A model generated the notes under the pieces. The model worked only from the letters and a program-made list of their open reading frames with translations. It ran no database searches and was not told where the DNA came from. Positions 8,954 through 17,990 of a DNA stretch of 64,000 nt are shown piece by piece. The stretch spans positions 310,001 to 374,000 of the forward strand of contig NZ_JANBBE010000004.1 in assembly GCF_024648825.1 (NCBI RefSeq). The letters are read 5' to 3'. Position 1 is the first letter of the stretch, and every line of letters begins with the position of its first letter. Origin of the DNA: Lentzea californiensis. GTDB taxonomy: Bacteria; Actinomycetota; Actinomycetes; Mycobacteriales; Pseudonocardiaceae. The translations under genes and the position numbers were made by a program.

Positions 8954-8971
8954 TTGTCAATCAGTTGACAA
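8954..8971. other. Inverted repeat in the gap between two convergent TPR regulators
   Basis: TTGTCAA (8954-8960) and TTGACAA (8965-8971) form a 7-bp palindrome with a 4-nt loop, four bases before the stop of the LuxR-TPR gene. It could be a weak bidirectional terminator. The rest of the 8748-8975 gap holds nothing else I can support. Confidence 0.35.
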
Positions 8972-8975
8972 TGCA

Positions 8976-10289
8976 TTACTGGCCGGCGGTCAGGTTCATC
9001 CACCACACGATGGCTCCGGAGCGGCCGTTGACGGCAAGGGTGGTGTAGATGCGCTGGAGGTGGTTCTGCACGGTCTTGGGGGACAGGCCGAGCGACTCCG
9101 CGATCATCGCCGTGCTCGCCCCGGCGGCCACGAGCCTCAGCACCTCGATGCCGCGTTTGGTGAGTCCTGCTCGCAACGCGCGGGCGATCCGGGCGTTCGT
9201 GTGCTCCGCGGTGCCGGTCTCGTGCAGCTCACCCGCGTTCGGCACCCGTACCACCGCGTTCTCCCGCTTGGGCTCGAAACGCTTGTGCGCCAGCTGTTCC
9301 ACGAGTCGTGACGACAGGTCGTGCTCGCGCATCCGCAGCAGGTCGCGCCCCTCCTGCAGTTCCCACAGGCGGTACTGCTCCAGCTGCATCCGCGCGTGGC
9401 GCAGCGCCCGTTCGAGATCGCCGGTCCGTTCGTGCGCCTCGCTCAGCTGCTGGTGCGCGTGCACCGCCACTTCCCGTGCCAGGCAGCTCATCGCGAGTTC
9501 GGCGGCCTGGGTGAGCTGGGCGATCTGCTCGGGATGGCGCGCCCGCGCACCGCTGAGCCGCGCCCGTGCCATCAACGCCTCCGCCCGCGCCACCGGGCGG
9601 TTCCTTCCGGCAAGCAACTGGTCAGCGCGCTGCCAGCTGCGGTGCGCGCGGTCAAGTTCACCCAGATCGATGCGCACGTGTGTCAGCAGGACGTTGACCA
9701 TCGCCATCCGCACCGGGTCGCCGAGCGACTTCCAGCGGTCGCGCACCTGAGCGCACAACGCTTCCGCGCGGCGGAGCTTGCGCACGCACGGCTCCCCGTC
9801 GAGGCTGCAGCGGCTCTCCTCGGTGCGGATCATGCAGTGCTCGTGGTACTGCATGCGCATCACGCGTGCCTGTTCGAACAGCACCGAGCCGATCAGCTCG
9901 TTGTCTCCGGTGAGTTCCGCGAGACCCAGCGCGCGGGCGAAGGAGTTGAAGCTCCGCTCCCGCGAGTCGAGCCGCAGTTCCACCACGGCACGGGAGAAGC
10001 TGCACCGCGCCTGGAGTCCGATGTGGCGGTTGGCGGCGGCGATCGCCTGCACCTTGTCGATCGTGTCGAGCGCGCTGGGCCACAGTCCCCGCTTGCCCAG
10101 CGCCACCGACTGGGCCAGGACACCCTCCGCCACGCCTTCCGCGTCGTCCAGCCACGAGTACGCGGCGACGGCCTTCTCCGCGTACTCCAGGGCCTCGCCT
10201 GGCCTGCCCTCGTCCAGCGCTATCCGTGCCTCACGCAGGTTGTGCACGGCGTTGGATCGCGGATCCGCGGTCCTGCCCGGAACCGTCAT
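8976..10289 (-). CDS. LuxR-family regulator with TPR region
   Basis: Regulator of 437 residues. An N-terminal and central array of tetratricopeptide-like helices (about 15-330) includes EALEYAEKAVAAYSWLDD and ERALRHARMQLEQYR. It is followed by a C-terminal LuxR/GerE helix-turn-helix at about 375-432 (LTKRGIEVLRLVAAGAST, SPKTVQNHLQRIYTTL). It lacks the P-loop ATPase of the large LAL/MalT regulators, so it is a short TPR-LuxR form. Four cysteines near 165-190 (HCMIRTEESRCSLDGEPC, then ALC) might be a redox or metal site. It is convergent with the XRE-TPR gene and 29 bases downstream of the acyl-CoA synthetase start side, so it may control either neighbour. Confidence 0.8.
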   Translation of the reverse strand: MTVPGRTADPRSNAVHNLREARIALDEGRPGEALEYAEKAVAAYSWLDDAEGVAEGVLAQSVALGKRGLWPSALDTIDKVQAIAAANRHIGLQARCSFSRAVVELRLDSRERSFNSFARALGLAELTGDNELIGSVLFEQARVMRMQYHEHCMIRTEESRCSLDGEPCVRKLRRAEALCAQVRDRWKSLGDPVRMAMVNVLLTHVRIDLGELDRAHRSWQRADQLLAGRNRPVARAEALMARARLSGARARHPEQIAQLTQAAELAMSCLAREVAVHAHQQLSEAHERTGDLERALRHARMQLEQYRLWELQEGRDLLRMREHDLSSRLVEQLAHKRFEPKRENAVVRVPNAGELHETGTAEHTNARIARALRAGLTKRGIEVLRLVAAGASTAMIAESLGLSPKTVQNHLQRIYTTLAVNGRSGAIVWWMNLTAGQ

Positions 10290-10318
10290 GGTCGAGCCCC
10301 CTAGTTCGGAGGCTGAGC

Positions 10319-11827
10319 CTAGTGGTGCTCCCTGAGTTGACGTTTCAACACTTTTCCGGCTGCGTTGCGCGGCAACTCGTTGACGAAGAAAACATCCCGG
10401 GGAACGGAGTAACGCGCGAGATTCGCCTTCACATGTTCACGTATGTGTTCGGCCGTCAGGGTTTTTGCGCCGACGACGAACGCGGCGAGGCGCTGGCCCC
10501 ACTCCTCGTCCGGCACGCCGAGCACCGCCACCTCCGTGACGCCGTCCAGCGTCGAGAGGAGGTCCTCGACGTCGTGCGGGTAGACGTTCTCGCCACCCGA
10601 GACGATCATCTCGTCGTCGCGGCCGGCGACGAACAGCAAGCCGTCCTTGAGGTAGCCGAGATCGCCGGTCGACATCAGGCCGTTCAGCGACTCCTTGCTG
10701 GTGCCGTTGGTGTAGCCGTCGAACAGCATCTCGTTGCCGACGAAGATCCGCCCGGTCTCACCCGGCGCCACGGGTTCGCCCTGGCCGTCCACAATGGCCA
10801 GTCTGGTGCCGAGCGGCGGTCGTCCCGCCGTGCCCGGCTCGCGCAGCATCTCCTCGGGTGTGGCGATGCTCGCCCAGCTCACTTCCGTTGAGCCGTAGAG
10901 GTTGTAGAGGACGGGGCCGAACTCCTCCAGCGTGCGGGCGGCGACCTTCGGTGGGAGGGAGGAGCCGCTGGACGCGATGATCCGCAGCTTCGGCCGATGT
11001 CCCACCTCCAGCATGCGTTGCAGCATCACGGGAACCACGAACATCGCGGTGCACCTGTCGGCGTCCTTCAACGCCTGCGCCGGGTCGAACCTGCGGCGCA
11101 GCACCAGGGTGGCACCGAGGACGAGTCCGAGCTGGAACGCGGCGAGGCCCCAGGCGTGGAAGAGCGGGGAGGTGATGGAGATGACGTCGCCGTGCCGCAA
11201 CGGGATCCGGGACAGCAGCGCGGCGGCGGGTGCGAGGCTCGCGGGTTCCGGCCTGCGGGCGCCCTTCGGCGTGCCGGTGGTGCCGGACGTGAGGATGATC
11301 AGCCGGCCGCGCGGGGGCCTGCGGGGGAGTGAGCTGGTGGGCCCGTTGGCGATCAGCGACTCGAGCTCGTCGGTGAAGAACACCGGCAGGCCGGGCAGGA
11401 CGTCGGCGAACTCGCGGTCGGCGACGATCCTGTCGATCTCCTGGTCCTGGGCGACCTGGGCCAGCTGCCCGCCGCTCAGGCTGGTGTTGAGCAGCACGGC
11501 GTCCGCGCCGATCTTCGTGCACGCGGTCATCGTCTCGATGAAGGCGCGGCCGTTGCGGCACAGCAGGCCGACGCGTTCTCCGGGACGGAAGGCGTGCGCG
11601 AGCCTGCTCGTGCGCTCGTCGACTTCCGCGTACGTGAGCACGCCGTCGTCGTCGATGATCGCCGCGCGGTCCGGGTGCCGTCCCGCGCCCGTCTGGTAGC
11701 CCCACGCGAGCGTGATGTTCCAGTGCAAAAACCCGCGCACGGTGCCGGCGAGCCCTCGCGGGCCCAACGGCCGGATCACTCCGGCTTTGACCAGGGTCAG
11801 CAGCACGCGGGTCACCATGCGACCCAC
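10319..11827 (-). CDS. AMP-dependent acyl-CoA synthetase (FadD-like)
   Basis: Adenylate-forming enzyme, 502 residues, activating a carboxylic acid to its acyl-CoA. All family motifs are intact: phosphate-binding loop ILTSGTTGTPKGA, YGSTEVS, STGDLGYLKDG, hinge GRDDEMIVSGGENVYPHDVE, and the catalytic lysine in PRNAAGKVLKRQL at the C-terminus. The sequence resembles actinobacterial fatty-acyl and long-chain synthetases, but the acid is not determinable. A perfect 11-bp palindrome ends 8 bases upstream of the ATG, so expression is probably repressed by a TetR-type protein encoded elsewhere. The nearest regulator is the LuxR-TPR gene just downstream. Confidence 0.85.
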   Translation of the reverse strand: MGRMVTRVLLTLVKAGVIRPLGPRGLAGTVRGFLHWNITLAWGYQTGAGRHPDRAAIIDDDGVLTYAEVDERTSRLAHAFRPGERVGLLCRNGRAFIETMTACTKIGADAVLLNTSLSGGQLAQVAQDQEIDRIVADREFADVLPGLPVFFTDELESLIANGPTSSLPRRPPRGRLIILTSGTTGTPKGARRPEPASLAPAAALLSRIPLRHGDVISITSPLFHAWGLAAFQLGLVLGATLVLRRRFDPAQALKDADRCTAMFVVPVMLQRMLEVGHRPKLRIIASSGSSLPPKVAARTLEEFGPVLYNLYGSTEVSWASIATPEEMLREPGTAGRPPLGTRLAIVDGQGEPVAPGETGRIFVGNEMLFDGYTNGTSKESLNGLMSTGDLGYLKDGLLFVAGRDDEMIVSGGENVYPHDVEDLLSTLDGVTEVAVLGVPDEEWGQRLAAFVVGAKTLTAEHIREHVKANLARYSVPRDVFFVNELPRNAAGKVLKRQLREHH

Positions 11828-11833
11828 TCTGCC

Positions 11834-11859
11834 AGCTACCTACTAGCGAGTAGGTAGCT
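11834..11859. promoter_or_regulatory. TetR-type operator-like palindrome upstream of acyl-CoA synthetase
   Basis: AGCTACCTACT (11834-11844) and AGTAGGTAGCT (11849-11859) are perfect 11-bp arms around AGCG. The centre is about 20 bases upstream of the synthetase ATG at 11827, where a repressor would block the promoter or early elongation. Length and symmetry suit TetR-family fatty-acid regulators. No TetR gene is adjacent. Confidence 0.65.
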
Positions 11860-11871
11860 GTGTGACGGCGG

Positions 11872-12102
11872 TCACACGTCGGTGTTGGACGCGCTCACCA
11901 CGGCGTCGCGCAGCGCCGCCCGCAGACGGCCGACCTCCAGTGGTGTCAGCACGGCGGCCTCTCCCGGCGGCACGGTGATCACTACGTGCCCCTGGCTGAC
12001 GAACACCGTCATGTCCCGTCGGCGCGAAGCGATGTCGCGGCAGCTCACCTGCCACTCCTCTTGGGCTCCCACGGGTTTCTTCCTCCAGCTCACTCGGTGC
12101 AC
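11872..12102 (-). CDS. Small hypothetical protein, 76 aa
   Basis: Short cytosolic protein with a basic, tryptophan-containing N-terminus (MHRVSWRKKP) and a compact C-terminal part (VFVSQGHVVITVPPGEAAVL, then a helix ending DAVVSASNTDV). The C-terminal segment looks like the small uncharacterised actinobacterial proteins with a beta-strand pair followed by one helix that often sit alone between operons. No function is known to me. It lies upstream of the acyl-CoA synthetase on the same strand, but the palindrome between them argues for separate transcription. An internal ATG at residue 31 is an alternative start. Confidence 0.5.
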   Translation of the reverse strand: MHRVSWRKKPVGAQEEWQVSCRDIASRRRDMTVFVSQGHVVITVPPGEAAVLTPLEVGRLRAALRDAVVSASNTDV

Positions 12103-12247
12103 CGGCCCGGTGTTCCGGCGCTAGCGTCAGAGAGACGCGGGTCACCGCCGGTCATGACGGAGGTTCGGCGTTCTCCGTTCGGCGACCGCGCCGAGCTGCG
12201 GATAGCGTCGCACGTGGGACGAGACCAGGTCACCTGAAGGGGTGAAG

Positions 12248-13435
12248 ATGGCGGAACCGCAACGCATTGTGATCGTCGGTACGGGCCTCGCCGGTGCCTC
12301 CGCGGCGGGAGCGCTCCGGGACCGCGGCTACGGCGGCAAGATCACCATGTTCGGCACCGAACTCCACCGCCCGTACGAACTTCCCGCGCTGTCCAAGGAC
12401 GTGCTGCTCGGCAAGGCCGCGGAACCCGCGTGGGTGCACGAGCCGGGCTTCTACTCCGACAACGACATCGACCTCCAGCTCGGAGTGTCCGCACTGGAGC
12501 TGCGGCCCGGCGACCACACGGTCGTGGACTCGGATGGAGCGGTGCGTCCCTACGACCGGCTCCTGCTCGCGACCGGCTCGCGGCCGCGCGTTCTGCCTGG
12601 CGCCCAAGGACATGTGCTGCGCACGCTCGACGACTCGCTCGCGCTGAAGTCGGCGTTGCGCGAGGGCCGGCACGTCGTGATCATCGGTGCGGGCTGGATC
12701 GGCTGCGAGGTCGCGTCCGCCGCCCGCACCCACGGCTGCCGCGTCACGGTGGTCGACCCGCTGGCCGAACCGCTGGTGCGCGTGCTGGGTACCGAGATGG
12801 GCGCGACGTTCCGCGGCCTGCACGAGGAACACGGCGTGGAGTTCAAGCTGGGCACCGGTGTCTCGAGCTTCTCGCCGTCCGGTGTGCGCCTGGACGACGG
12901 CACCGAGCTGATCCCGGACGTCACGGTGCTGGCCGTGGGAGCGGCACCACGACTCGAGCTGGCCGAAGCCGCCGGTCTGGAGCTGAAGGACGGTGGCATC
13001 GCGGTCGACGCCACGTTGCGCACGTCCGCTCCCGACGTCTTCGCGGCCGGCGACGTCGCGGCGCAGGACCACCCGCGCTACGGCCACCGCGTCCGCGTCG
13101 AGCACTGGGCGAACGCGAAGGACCAGGGCACGCACGTGGCGGGGTCGCTGATCGGGCTGAACGACCCTTACGTGAAGTCGCCGTACTTCTTCACCGACCA
13201 GTACGACCTGGGCATGGAGTACCGCGGCCTCGCGGGCCCGGACGACGAGCTGGTCGTGCGCGGCGACATCGCGTCGCGGGAGTTCATCGCGTTCTGGCTG
13301 CGCGACGGACGGCTGCGGGCGGCGATGAACGTCAACGTCTGGGACCACGGCACGGCGTTGAAGGCGCTCGTGGACGCGCAGGCGACCGTGACGCCGGAGC
13401 AGCTGCGCGAGGCGGACCTGGGCGCTCTCGTCTAA
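12248..13435 (+). CDS. FAD-dependent ferredoxin reductase-like oxidoreductase
   Basis: Flavoprotein of 395 residues of the rubredoxin/ferredoxin-NAD(P)+ reductase group that passes electrons from NAD(P)H to small redox partners, such as those of P450s or dioxygenases. FAD fingerprint GTGLAGASAAGALR is at the N-terminus, the NAD(P) fingerprint GAGWIGCEVASAA is near 145-157, and PDVFAAGDVA near 260 contacts FAD. A C-terminal reductase domain follows. The ATG at 12248 is chosen because AAGG at 12236-12239 is correctly spaced; a GTG at 12242 is also in frame. No ferredoxin or P450 gene adjoins, so the partner is unknown. The convergent MarR gene begins 5 bases after its stop. Confidence 0.85.
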   Translation: MAEPQRIVIVGTGLAGASAAGALRDRGYGGKITMFGTELHRPYELPALSKDVLLGKAAEPAWVHEPGFYSDNDIDLQLGVSALELRPGDHTVVDSDGAVRPYDRLLLATGSRPRVLPGAQGHVLRTLDDSLALKSALREGRHVVIIGAGWIGCEVASAARTHGCRVTVVDPLAEPLVRVLGTEMGATFRGLHEEHGVEFKLGTGVSSFSPSGVRLDDGTELIPDVTVLAVGAAPRLELAEAAGLELKDGGIAVDATLRTSAPDVFAAGDVAAQDHPRYGHRVRVEHWANAKDQGTHVAGSLIGLNDPYVKSPYFFTDQYDLGMEYRGLAGPDDELVVRGDIASREFIAFWLRDGRLRAAMNVNVWDHGTALKALVDAQATVTPEQLREADLGALV

Positions 13436-13440
13436 GTCGT

Positions 13441-13923
13441 CTAGATGCAGGAGCCGTGCATCGGACCCTCGCCGCGCGAGAGGTCCTGCAGGGCCTTGCG
13501 GATGATCGCCATCTCCTCGGGGGAGAAGCGGGAGCGGAAGGCGCGTTCGACCTCGGCGAGCGCGTCACCCGCCTCCTTCTGCAGTTCCCGGCCCTTGTCG
13601 GTGATCACCGGTGTGCGCACGCGCCGGTCGCTGGGATCGGGGACGCGCAGGACCAGGCCGCTCCGCTCCAGCTTGTCGAGCTCGCTGGTGAGCGTGGTCT
13701 TGTCGAGGCCGAGCATCGCGCCGAGCTTGAGCTGGGTGCGCTGGACCTCCTCGTTGGCGAGGGCCTGCAACACCAGCTGGCCGCGCAACGAGATCCCGAA
13801 CTTCGCGATCTCCTCGGCGTACGCGCCACCGACGCGCTGGGTGGCGCGGTGCAGCAACCAGTTGAAATCCCACTTCTCCAAGCAGGCTTCGACGATCTCC
13901 GGCTGCTCCTCCATGTGTCCCAT
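13441..13923 (-). CDS. MarR family transcriptional regulator
   Basis: DNA-binding repressor of 160 residues with the winged-helix core of the MarR family. The recognition-helix region is LKLGAMLGLDKTTLTSELDK and the wing contains DPSDRRVRTPVITDKGRE. Cysteines at residue 14 (VEACLEKW) and at 159 (MHGSCI) could sense oxidants or electrophiles, fitting control of an azoreductase. It is divergent from the azoreductase gene with 73 bases between starts; a perfect 9-bp palindrome between them is the likely operator and would autoregulate this gene too. A second in-frame ATG lies at 13914. Confidence 0.85.
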   Translation of the reverse strand: MGHMEEQPEIVEACLEKWDFNWLLHRATQRVGGAYAEEIAKFGISLRGQLVLQALANEEVQRTQLKLGAMLGLDKTTLTSELDKLERSGLVLRVPDPSDRRVRTPVITDKGRELQKEAGDALAEVERAFRSRFSPEEMAIIRKALQDLSRGEGPMHGSCI

Positions 13924-13938
13924 CCTACATCCCGGAAG

Positions 13939-13990
13939 AGATGTTCTCGGCTAAGAACATCTTGACTCGGAAGTTCTTCGCTCGTATGTT
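13939..13990 (+). promoter_or_regulatory. MarR operator overlapping the azoreductase promoter
   Basis: AGATGTTCT (13939-13947) and AGAACATCT (13954-13962) are perfect arms with a 6-nt spacer. A plus-strand promoter follows: TTGACT at 13962-13967, a 17-nt spacer, and TATGTT at 13985-13990. The right arm touches the -35 box, so bound MarR would exclude RNA polymerase. The expected start of transcription, about 7 nt after the -10 box, coincides with the azoreductase ATG at 13997, predicting a leaderless mRNA. Confidence 0.75.
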
Positions 13991-13996
13991 CCGGGT

Positions 13997-14578
13997 ATGA
14001 CCAATCTGCTTCACATCGACACGAGCATTCGGTACGAGGGCTCCGTGACCCGCGAGGTCTCCAGCGCGTTCGCGGAGAGCTGGCGTGCCGCGAACCCCGG
14101 CTCCGGCTACACCTACCGCGATCTGCACGCGTCGCCGATCCCGCACAAGGACGGCACGGACCAGGGCATCGCCGCAGGCCTGATCGCCGAGGTCGACGCC
14201 GCCGACGTGATCCTCATCGGCGCGCCGATGTACAACTTCTCGATCCCGTCGACGCTGAAGGCCTGGATCGACCAGGTCGCGACCTCCGCGAACTTCGCCC
14301 GTGAGGACGGCACGTTCGCGTGGGGCGGCAAGCGCGTTGTCGTCGTGACGGCCCGCGGCGGTTCGTACAAGCCGGGCACGCCGCGAGCGGGCTTCGACTT
14401 CCAGGAGCCGTACCTGCGCGCCGTGCTGTCGATGGTCGGCCTCGACCAGAACCTGGAGTTCGTGCACGCCGAGCTGACCCTGGCGGACGTGGTGCCGCAG
14501 ATGCACCAGTTCCGCGAGCTCGCCGTGGAGTCGCTGGCCGACGCGCACCGCGTGGTCAAGGAACTCGCCAGCGCTTAG
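13997..14578 (+). CDS. azoR: FMN-dependent NADH-azoreductase (flavodoxin-like fold)
   Basis: Cytosolic FMN oxidoreductase of 193 residues, normal for the AzoR/AcpD family, reducing quinones and azo compounds with NADH. FMN-phosphate loop residues are in HIDTSIRYEGSVTRE near the N-terminus. The flavin contact motif APMYNFSIPSTLKAWIDQV lies at about 75-93, and the RGGSYKPGTPRAGFDFQEPY segment is a typical second loop. No ribosome binding site precedes the ATG; the promoter spacing predicts a leaderless transcript. The divergent MarR gene is the presumed repressor, a classical quinone- or electrophile-responsive pair. Confidence 0.9.
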   Translation: MTNLLHIDTSIRYEGSVTREVSSAFAESWRAANPGSGYTYRDLHASPIPHKDGTDQGIAAGLIAEVDAADVILIGAPMYNFSIPSTLKAWIDQVATSANFAREDGTFAWGGKRVVVVTARGGSYKPGTPRAGFDFQEPYLRAVLSMVGLDQNLEFVHAELTLADVVPQMHQFRELAVESLADAHRVVKELASA

Positions 14579-14657
14579 TGCTGTGACCGCCAACCGTTGC
14601 CGCGTCTTGCAGTCCTCAGACGGGTGCATCGTGGTGACGATTGCGGTCACAGCACTA
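14576..14657. repeat. Long-spaced 15-bp inverted repeat between azoreductase and NUDIX genes
   Basis: TAGTGCTGTGACCGC (14576-14590) and GCGGTCACAGCACTA (14643-14657) are perfect complements 52 bases apart. The left arm contains the azoreductase stop region and the right arm ends 11 bases before the NUDIX GTG. It could be a terminator-like stem-loop, a small RNA, or paired operator half-sites. Confidence 0.6.
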
Positions 14658-14668
14658 TCGTCGGTCGC

Positions 14669-15061
14669 GTGATCGACAAGGTGGCTTGGATCTACCTCAA
14701 GGACGGCCGCGTGCTCGGCACCCGGTCGGCGGGCAAGGACACGTACTACCTGCCCGGCGGCAAGCGCGAGCCGGGGGAGTCCGACGTCGAGACGCTCGTG
14801 CGCGAGATCCGCGAGGAGCTGTCCGTCGAGGTCGACGCGGCGTCGGCGCAGCACGTGGGGACGTTCGAGGCCCAGGCGCACGGCCACACGTCGGGGGTGA
14901 CCGTGCGGATGACCTGCTACACCGCGTCGTTCGACGGGGAACCGGTGGCATCGGCCGAGATCGAGGAACTCGCCTGGCTGACCACCGCCGACGCGGACCG
15001 GATCTCGCCGGTCGACCGGATCATCTTCGCCCACCTGAATGAGGCAGGGCTTCTTCTCTGA
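14669..15061 (+). CDS. NUDIX hydrolase
   Basis: Pyrophosphohydrolase of 130 residues acting on nucleoside diphosphate-linked substrates, metal dependent. The NUDIX box is complete: GGKREPGESDVETLVREIRE followed by EL, with the catalytic EE pair region at REIREEL. The start is set at GTG 14669 because the family begins with the strand VAWIYLKDGRVLGTRS directly after it. Upstream in-frame sequence to 14597 lies inside the inverted repeat and looks non-coding. Its substrate is not predictable. A hairpin terminator follows the stop. Confidence 0.8.
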   Translation: MIDKVAWIYLKDGRVLGTRSAGKDTYYLPGGKREPGESDVETLVREIREELSVEVDAASAQHVGTFEAQAHGHTSGVTVRMTCYTASFDGEPVASAEIEELAWLTTADADRISPVDRIIFAHLNEAGLLL

Positions 15062-15079
15062 CCCTCTGAAACGGCGAAA

Positions 15080-15100
15080 GAGGAGAGCGCTGCTCTCCTC
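15080..15100 (+). terminator. Intrinsic terminator after the NUDIX gene
   Basis: GAGGAGAGC (15080-15088) and GCTCTCCTC (15092-15100) form a perfect 9-bp stem with a 3-nt loop, 18 bases after the NUDIX stop. It isolates the NUDIX gene from the monooxygenase promoter. Confidence 0.7.
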
Positions 15101-15119
15101 CCACTTCAACATATAGCGC

Positions 15120-15148
15120 ACCCGGGGTCTTGCCACAAGACCCCGGGT
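15120..15148 (+). promoter_or_regulatory. Rifamycin-associated element (RAE)-like palindrome upstream of the monooxygenase
   Basis: ACCCGGGGTCTTG (15120-15132) and CAAGACCCCGGGT (15136-15148) are perfect 13-bp arms around CCA. The inner 19 bases (15125-15143) align with the RAE consensus as I recall it, GGGGCTTGCGNCAAGNCCC: 15 of its 17 defined positions match, including CTTG-N3-CAAG and the outer GGG/CCC. The RAE controls rifamycin-inactivating genes in actinomycetes. This copy sits 55 bases upstream of the monooxygenase ATG. A second terminator for the NUDIX gene is the alternative reading, but a terminator already lies at 15080-15100. Confidence 0.7.
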
Positions 15149-15176
15149 GTACTCCATCATTTCCCAGCCAACGTGA

Positions 15177-16631
<1,455 letters not shown>

Positions 16632-16675
16632 GGTCACCCGTTCGAGGGCCGGGGGAGCTTGTCACACTGGGCGGC

Positions 16676-17626
16676 GTGTCCGAGCCGATGACAGCGGTGC
16701 TCTTACGAGCAGCCGACCTCACCGCCTCGGGGAAGCCGCGGCAGGCGATCGACCTGTTGCGGCCCCTCGTGGCGGCGAACCCCCGGCACGCCGAGGCGTG
16801 GTGCCGGCTCGCCGGCGCCCACCTCGACCTGGGTGAGGCGGACCAGGCCCTCGACTCGGCCAAGCGCGCGATGGTCCTCGACGGCGAGCCCGCCTGGCCT
16901 CAGCGGCTGGCGGCACTGGCGCTGAGCGACCTCGGCCGGCACCAGGAGGCCGCGGTCGCGGCGCGCGAGTCCGTGCGGCGCAAGCCAGGCGACTGGCGTT
17001 GCTACGTCGTGCTCGCCGAGGTCCTGGCCGACAACCCGGACGGCGCCGTCGAGGCGTTCGACTCGGCCCTGCACGCCTCCCAGCTCGCACCGACCGAGGC
17101 GCGGGCGTTCCAGGTGCTCGGCGACGCGGCCCTGCGGATGCGCGACTGGGGCACCGCCGAGCACGCGTACCGCTCGGCGATCAAGCTCGACCCGTCCGAC
17201 GCGGACTCCAAGGCGAACCTCGCGACCGTGCAACGGCGGCGTTCGTCCAAGCCCACGCCGCTGCAGTTGAACAAGGTGCAGGTGTGGCGTGCGCTGCGCA
17301 CGCTCTCGTTGCTGTTGATCGGCGGCGGTTTACTCGGGTTGATCGCCGGCATGCCCCGGCCGACGCCCTACCTGGGCTTCTTCACCGGCGCGCTGCTGCT
17401 GTGCTGCCTGGTCGTGGCGCTGCGGCTGCGTCCGTTCAAGCTCCTCTTCAGCCTGCGCAAGCTCGCCGTGACGGTGTCCCTGCTCGCCGTTTCGGCCCTC
17501 GTCCTGCTCGGCTGGACCGTCGCTTTGTTCTTCGGGGCTACGACGATGCAGCCACTTGTGCTTTCCTGGTTGTGCGCTGTCGTGGGGGGAGCGCTCGTCT
17601 ACGTCGGTGGAGGCAGGAAGCGGTGA
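16676..17626 (+). CDS. Tetratricopeptide-repeat membrane protein
   Basis: Protein of 316 residues with four to five TPR units in the first 190 (for example GKPRQAIDLLRPLVAANPRH, GEADQALDSAKRAMVLDGEP, DWGTAEHAYRSAIKLDPSDA). Four hydrophobic segments follow at about 208-310, so the TPR part is cytosolic and anchored. The GTG at 16676 directly precedes the first helix (SEPMTAVLLRAADLTASGKP); an ATG at 16688 is possible. Its stop overlaps the start of the next gene (TGATG at 17624-17628). It stands between the monooxygenase and SecDF and may be a scaffold for a membrane complex; function unknown. Confidence 0.65.
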   Translation: MSEPMTAVLLRAADLTASGKPRQAIDLLRPLVAANPRHAEAWCRLAGAHLDLGEADQALDSAKRAMVLDGEPAWPQRLAALALSDLGRHQEAAVAARESVRRKPGDWRCYVVLAEVLADNPDGAVEAFDSALHASQLAPTEARAFQVLGDAALRMRDWGTAEHAYRSAIKLDPSDADSKANLATVQRRRSSKPTPLQLNKVQVWRALRTLSLLLIGGGLLGLIAGMPRPTPYLGFFTGALLLCCLVVALRLRPFKLLFSLRKLAVTVSLLAVSALVLLGWTVALFFGATTMQPLVLSWLCAVVGGALVYVGGGRKR

Positions 17627-17949
17627 TGCGTCGCAACGCGGTCGCGCTCGCGTTCCTGCTGTTCCTCGGGCAGCTGTTCATCGTCGCCGCGCCCGCCGAG
17701 CCCGACGCCTCTGGCTCCGTCATCCGGCACGGTCACGACTTCGCGAACCTGCCGGTCACCGCGCCCAAGCCGCACAACCCGAACGCCGCCCAGGTCCCGC
17801 AGGCCCAGGTGGCCTCCGACGTGCCGCCGGTCGCGAAGCCGACGATGCCGCTCCGGTTCGTCGTCGCCTTCGCCCAGCGCGTGCACCGCACCCCCGACGG
17901 CCTCCGCTGGACGCCCCAGCCCGCTCGTTCACCGCCTTCCGGTCGCTGA
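17626..17949 (+). CDS. Small secreted or membrane-anchored protein of unknown function, 107 aa
   Basis: ATG at 17626 overlaps the stop of the TPR gene, so translation is probably coupled. Residues 1-24 are a signal sequence (MRRNAVALAFLLFLGQLFIV followed by AAPA). The rest is proline-rich and has no recognised domain: NLPVTAPKPHNPNAAQVPQA, later LRFVVAFAQRVHRTPDG. The residual sequence has the composition of a flexible extracytoplasmic linker. It precedes SecDF by 41 bases, so a link with export is possible but unproven. Confidence 0.55.
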   Translation: MRRNAVALAFLLFLGQLFIVAAPAEPDASGSVIRHGHDFANLPVTAPKPHNPNAAQVPQAQVASDVPPVAKPTMPLRFVVAFAQRVHRTPDGLRWTPQPARSPPSGR

Positions 17950-17990
17950 ATCCCTCCTCCAGCAACCCACTCCGGAAGGTCTTCTCACCC

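Noticed and set aside
8794..9006. 70-codon minus-strand frame in the gap between two regulators
   Set aside because: It overlaps the C-terminal end of the LuxR-TPR gene and shows no binding site or domain; composition is random.
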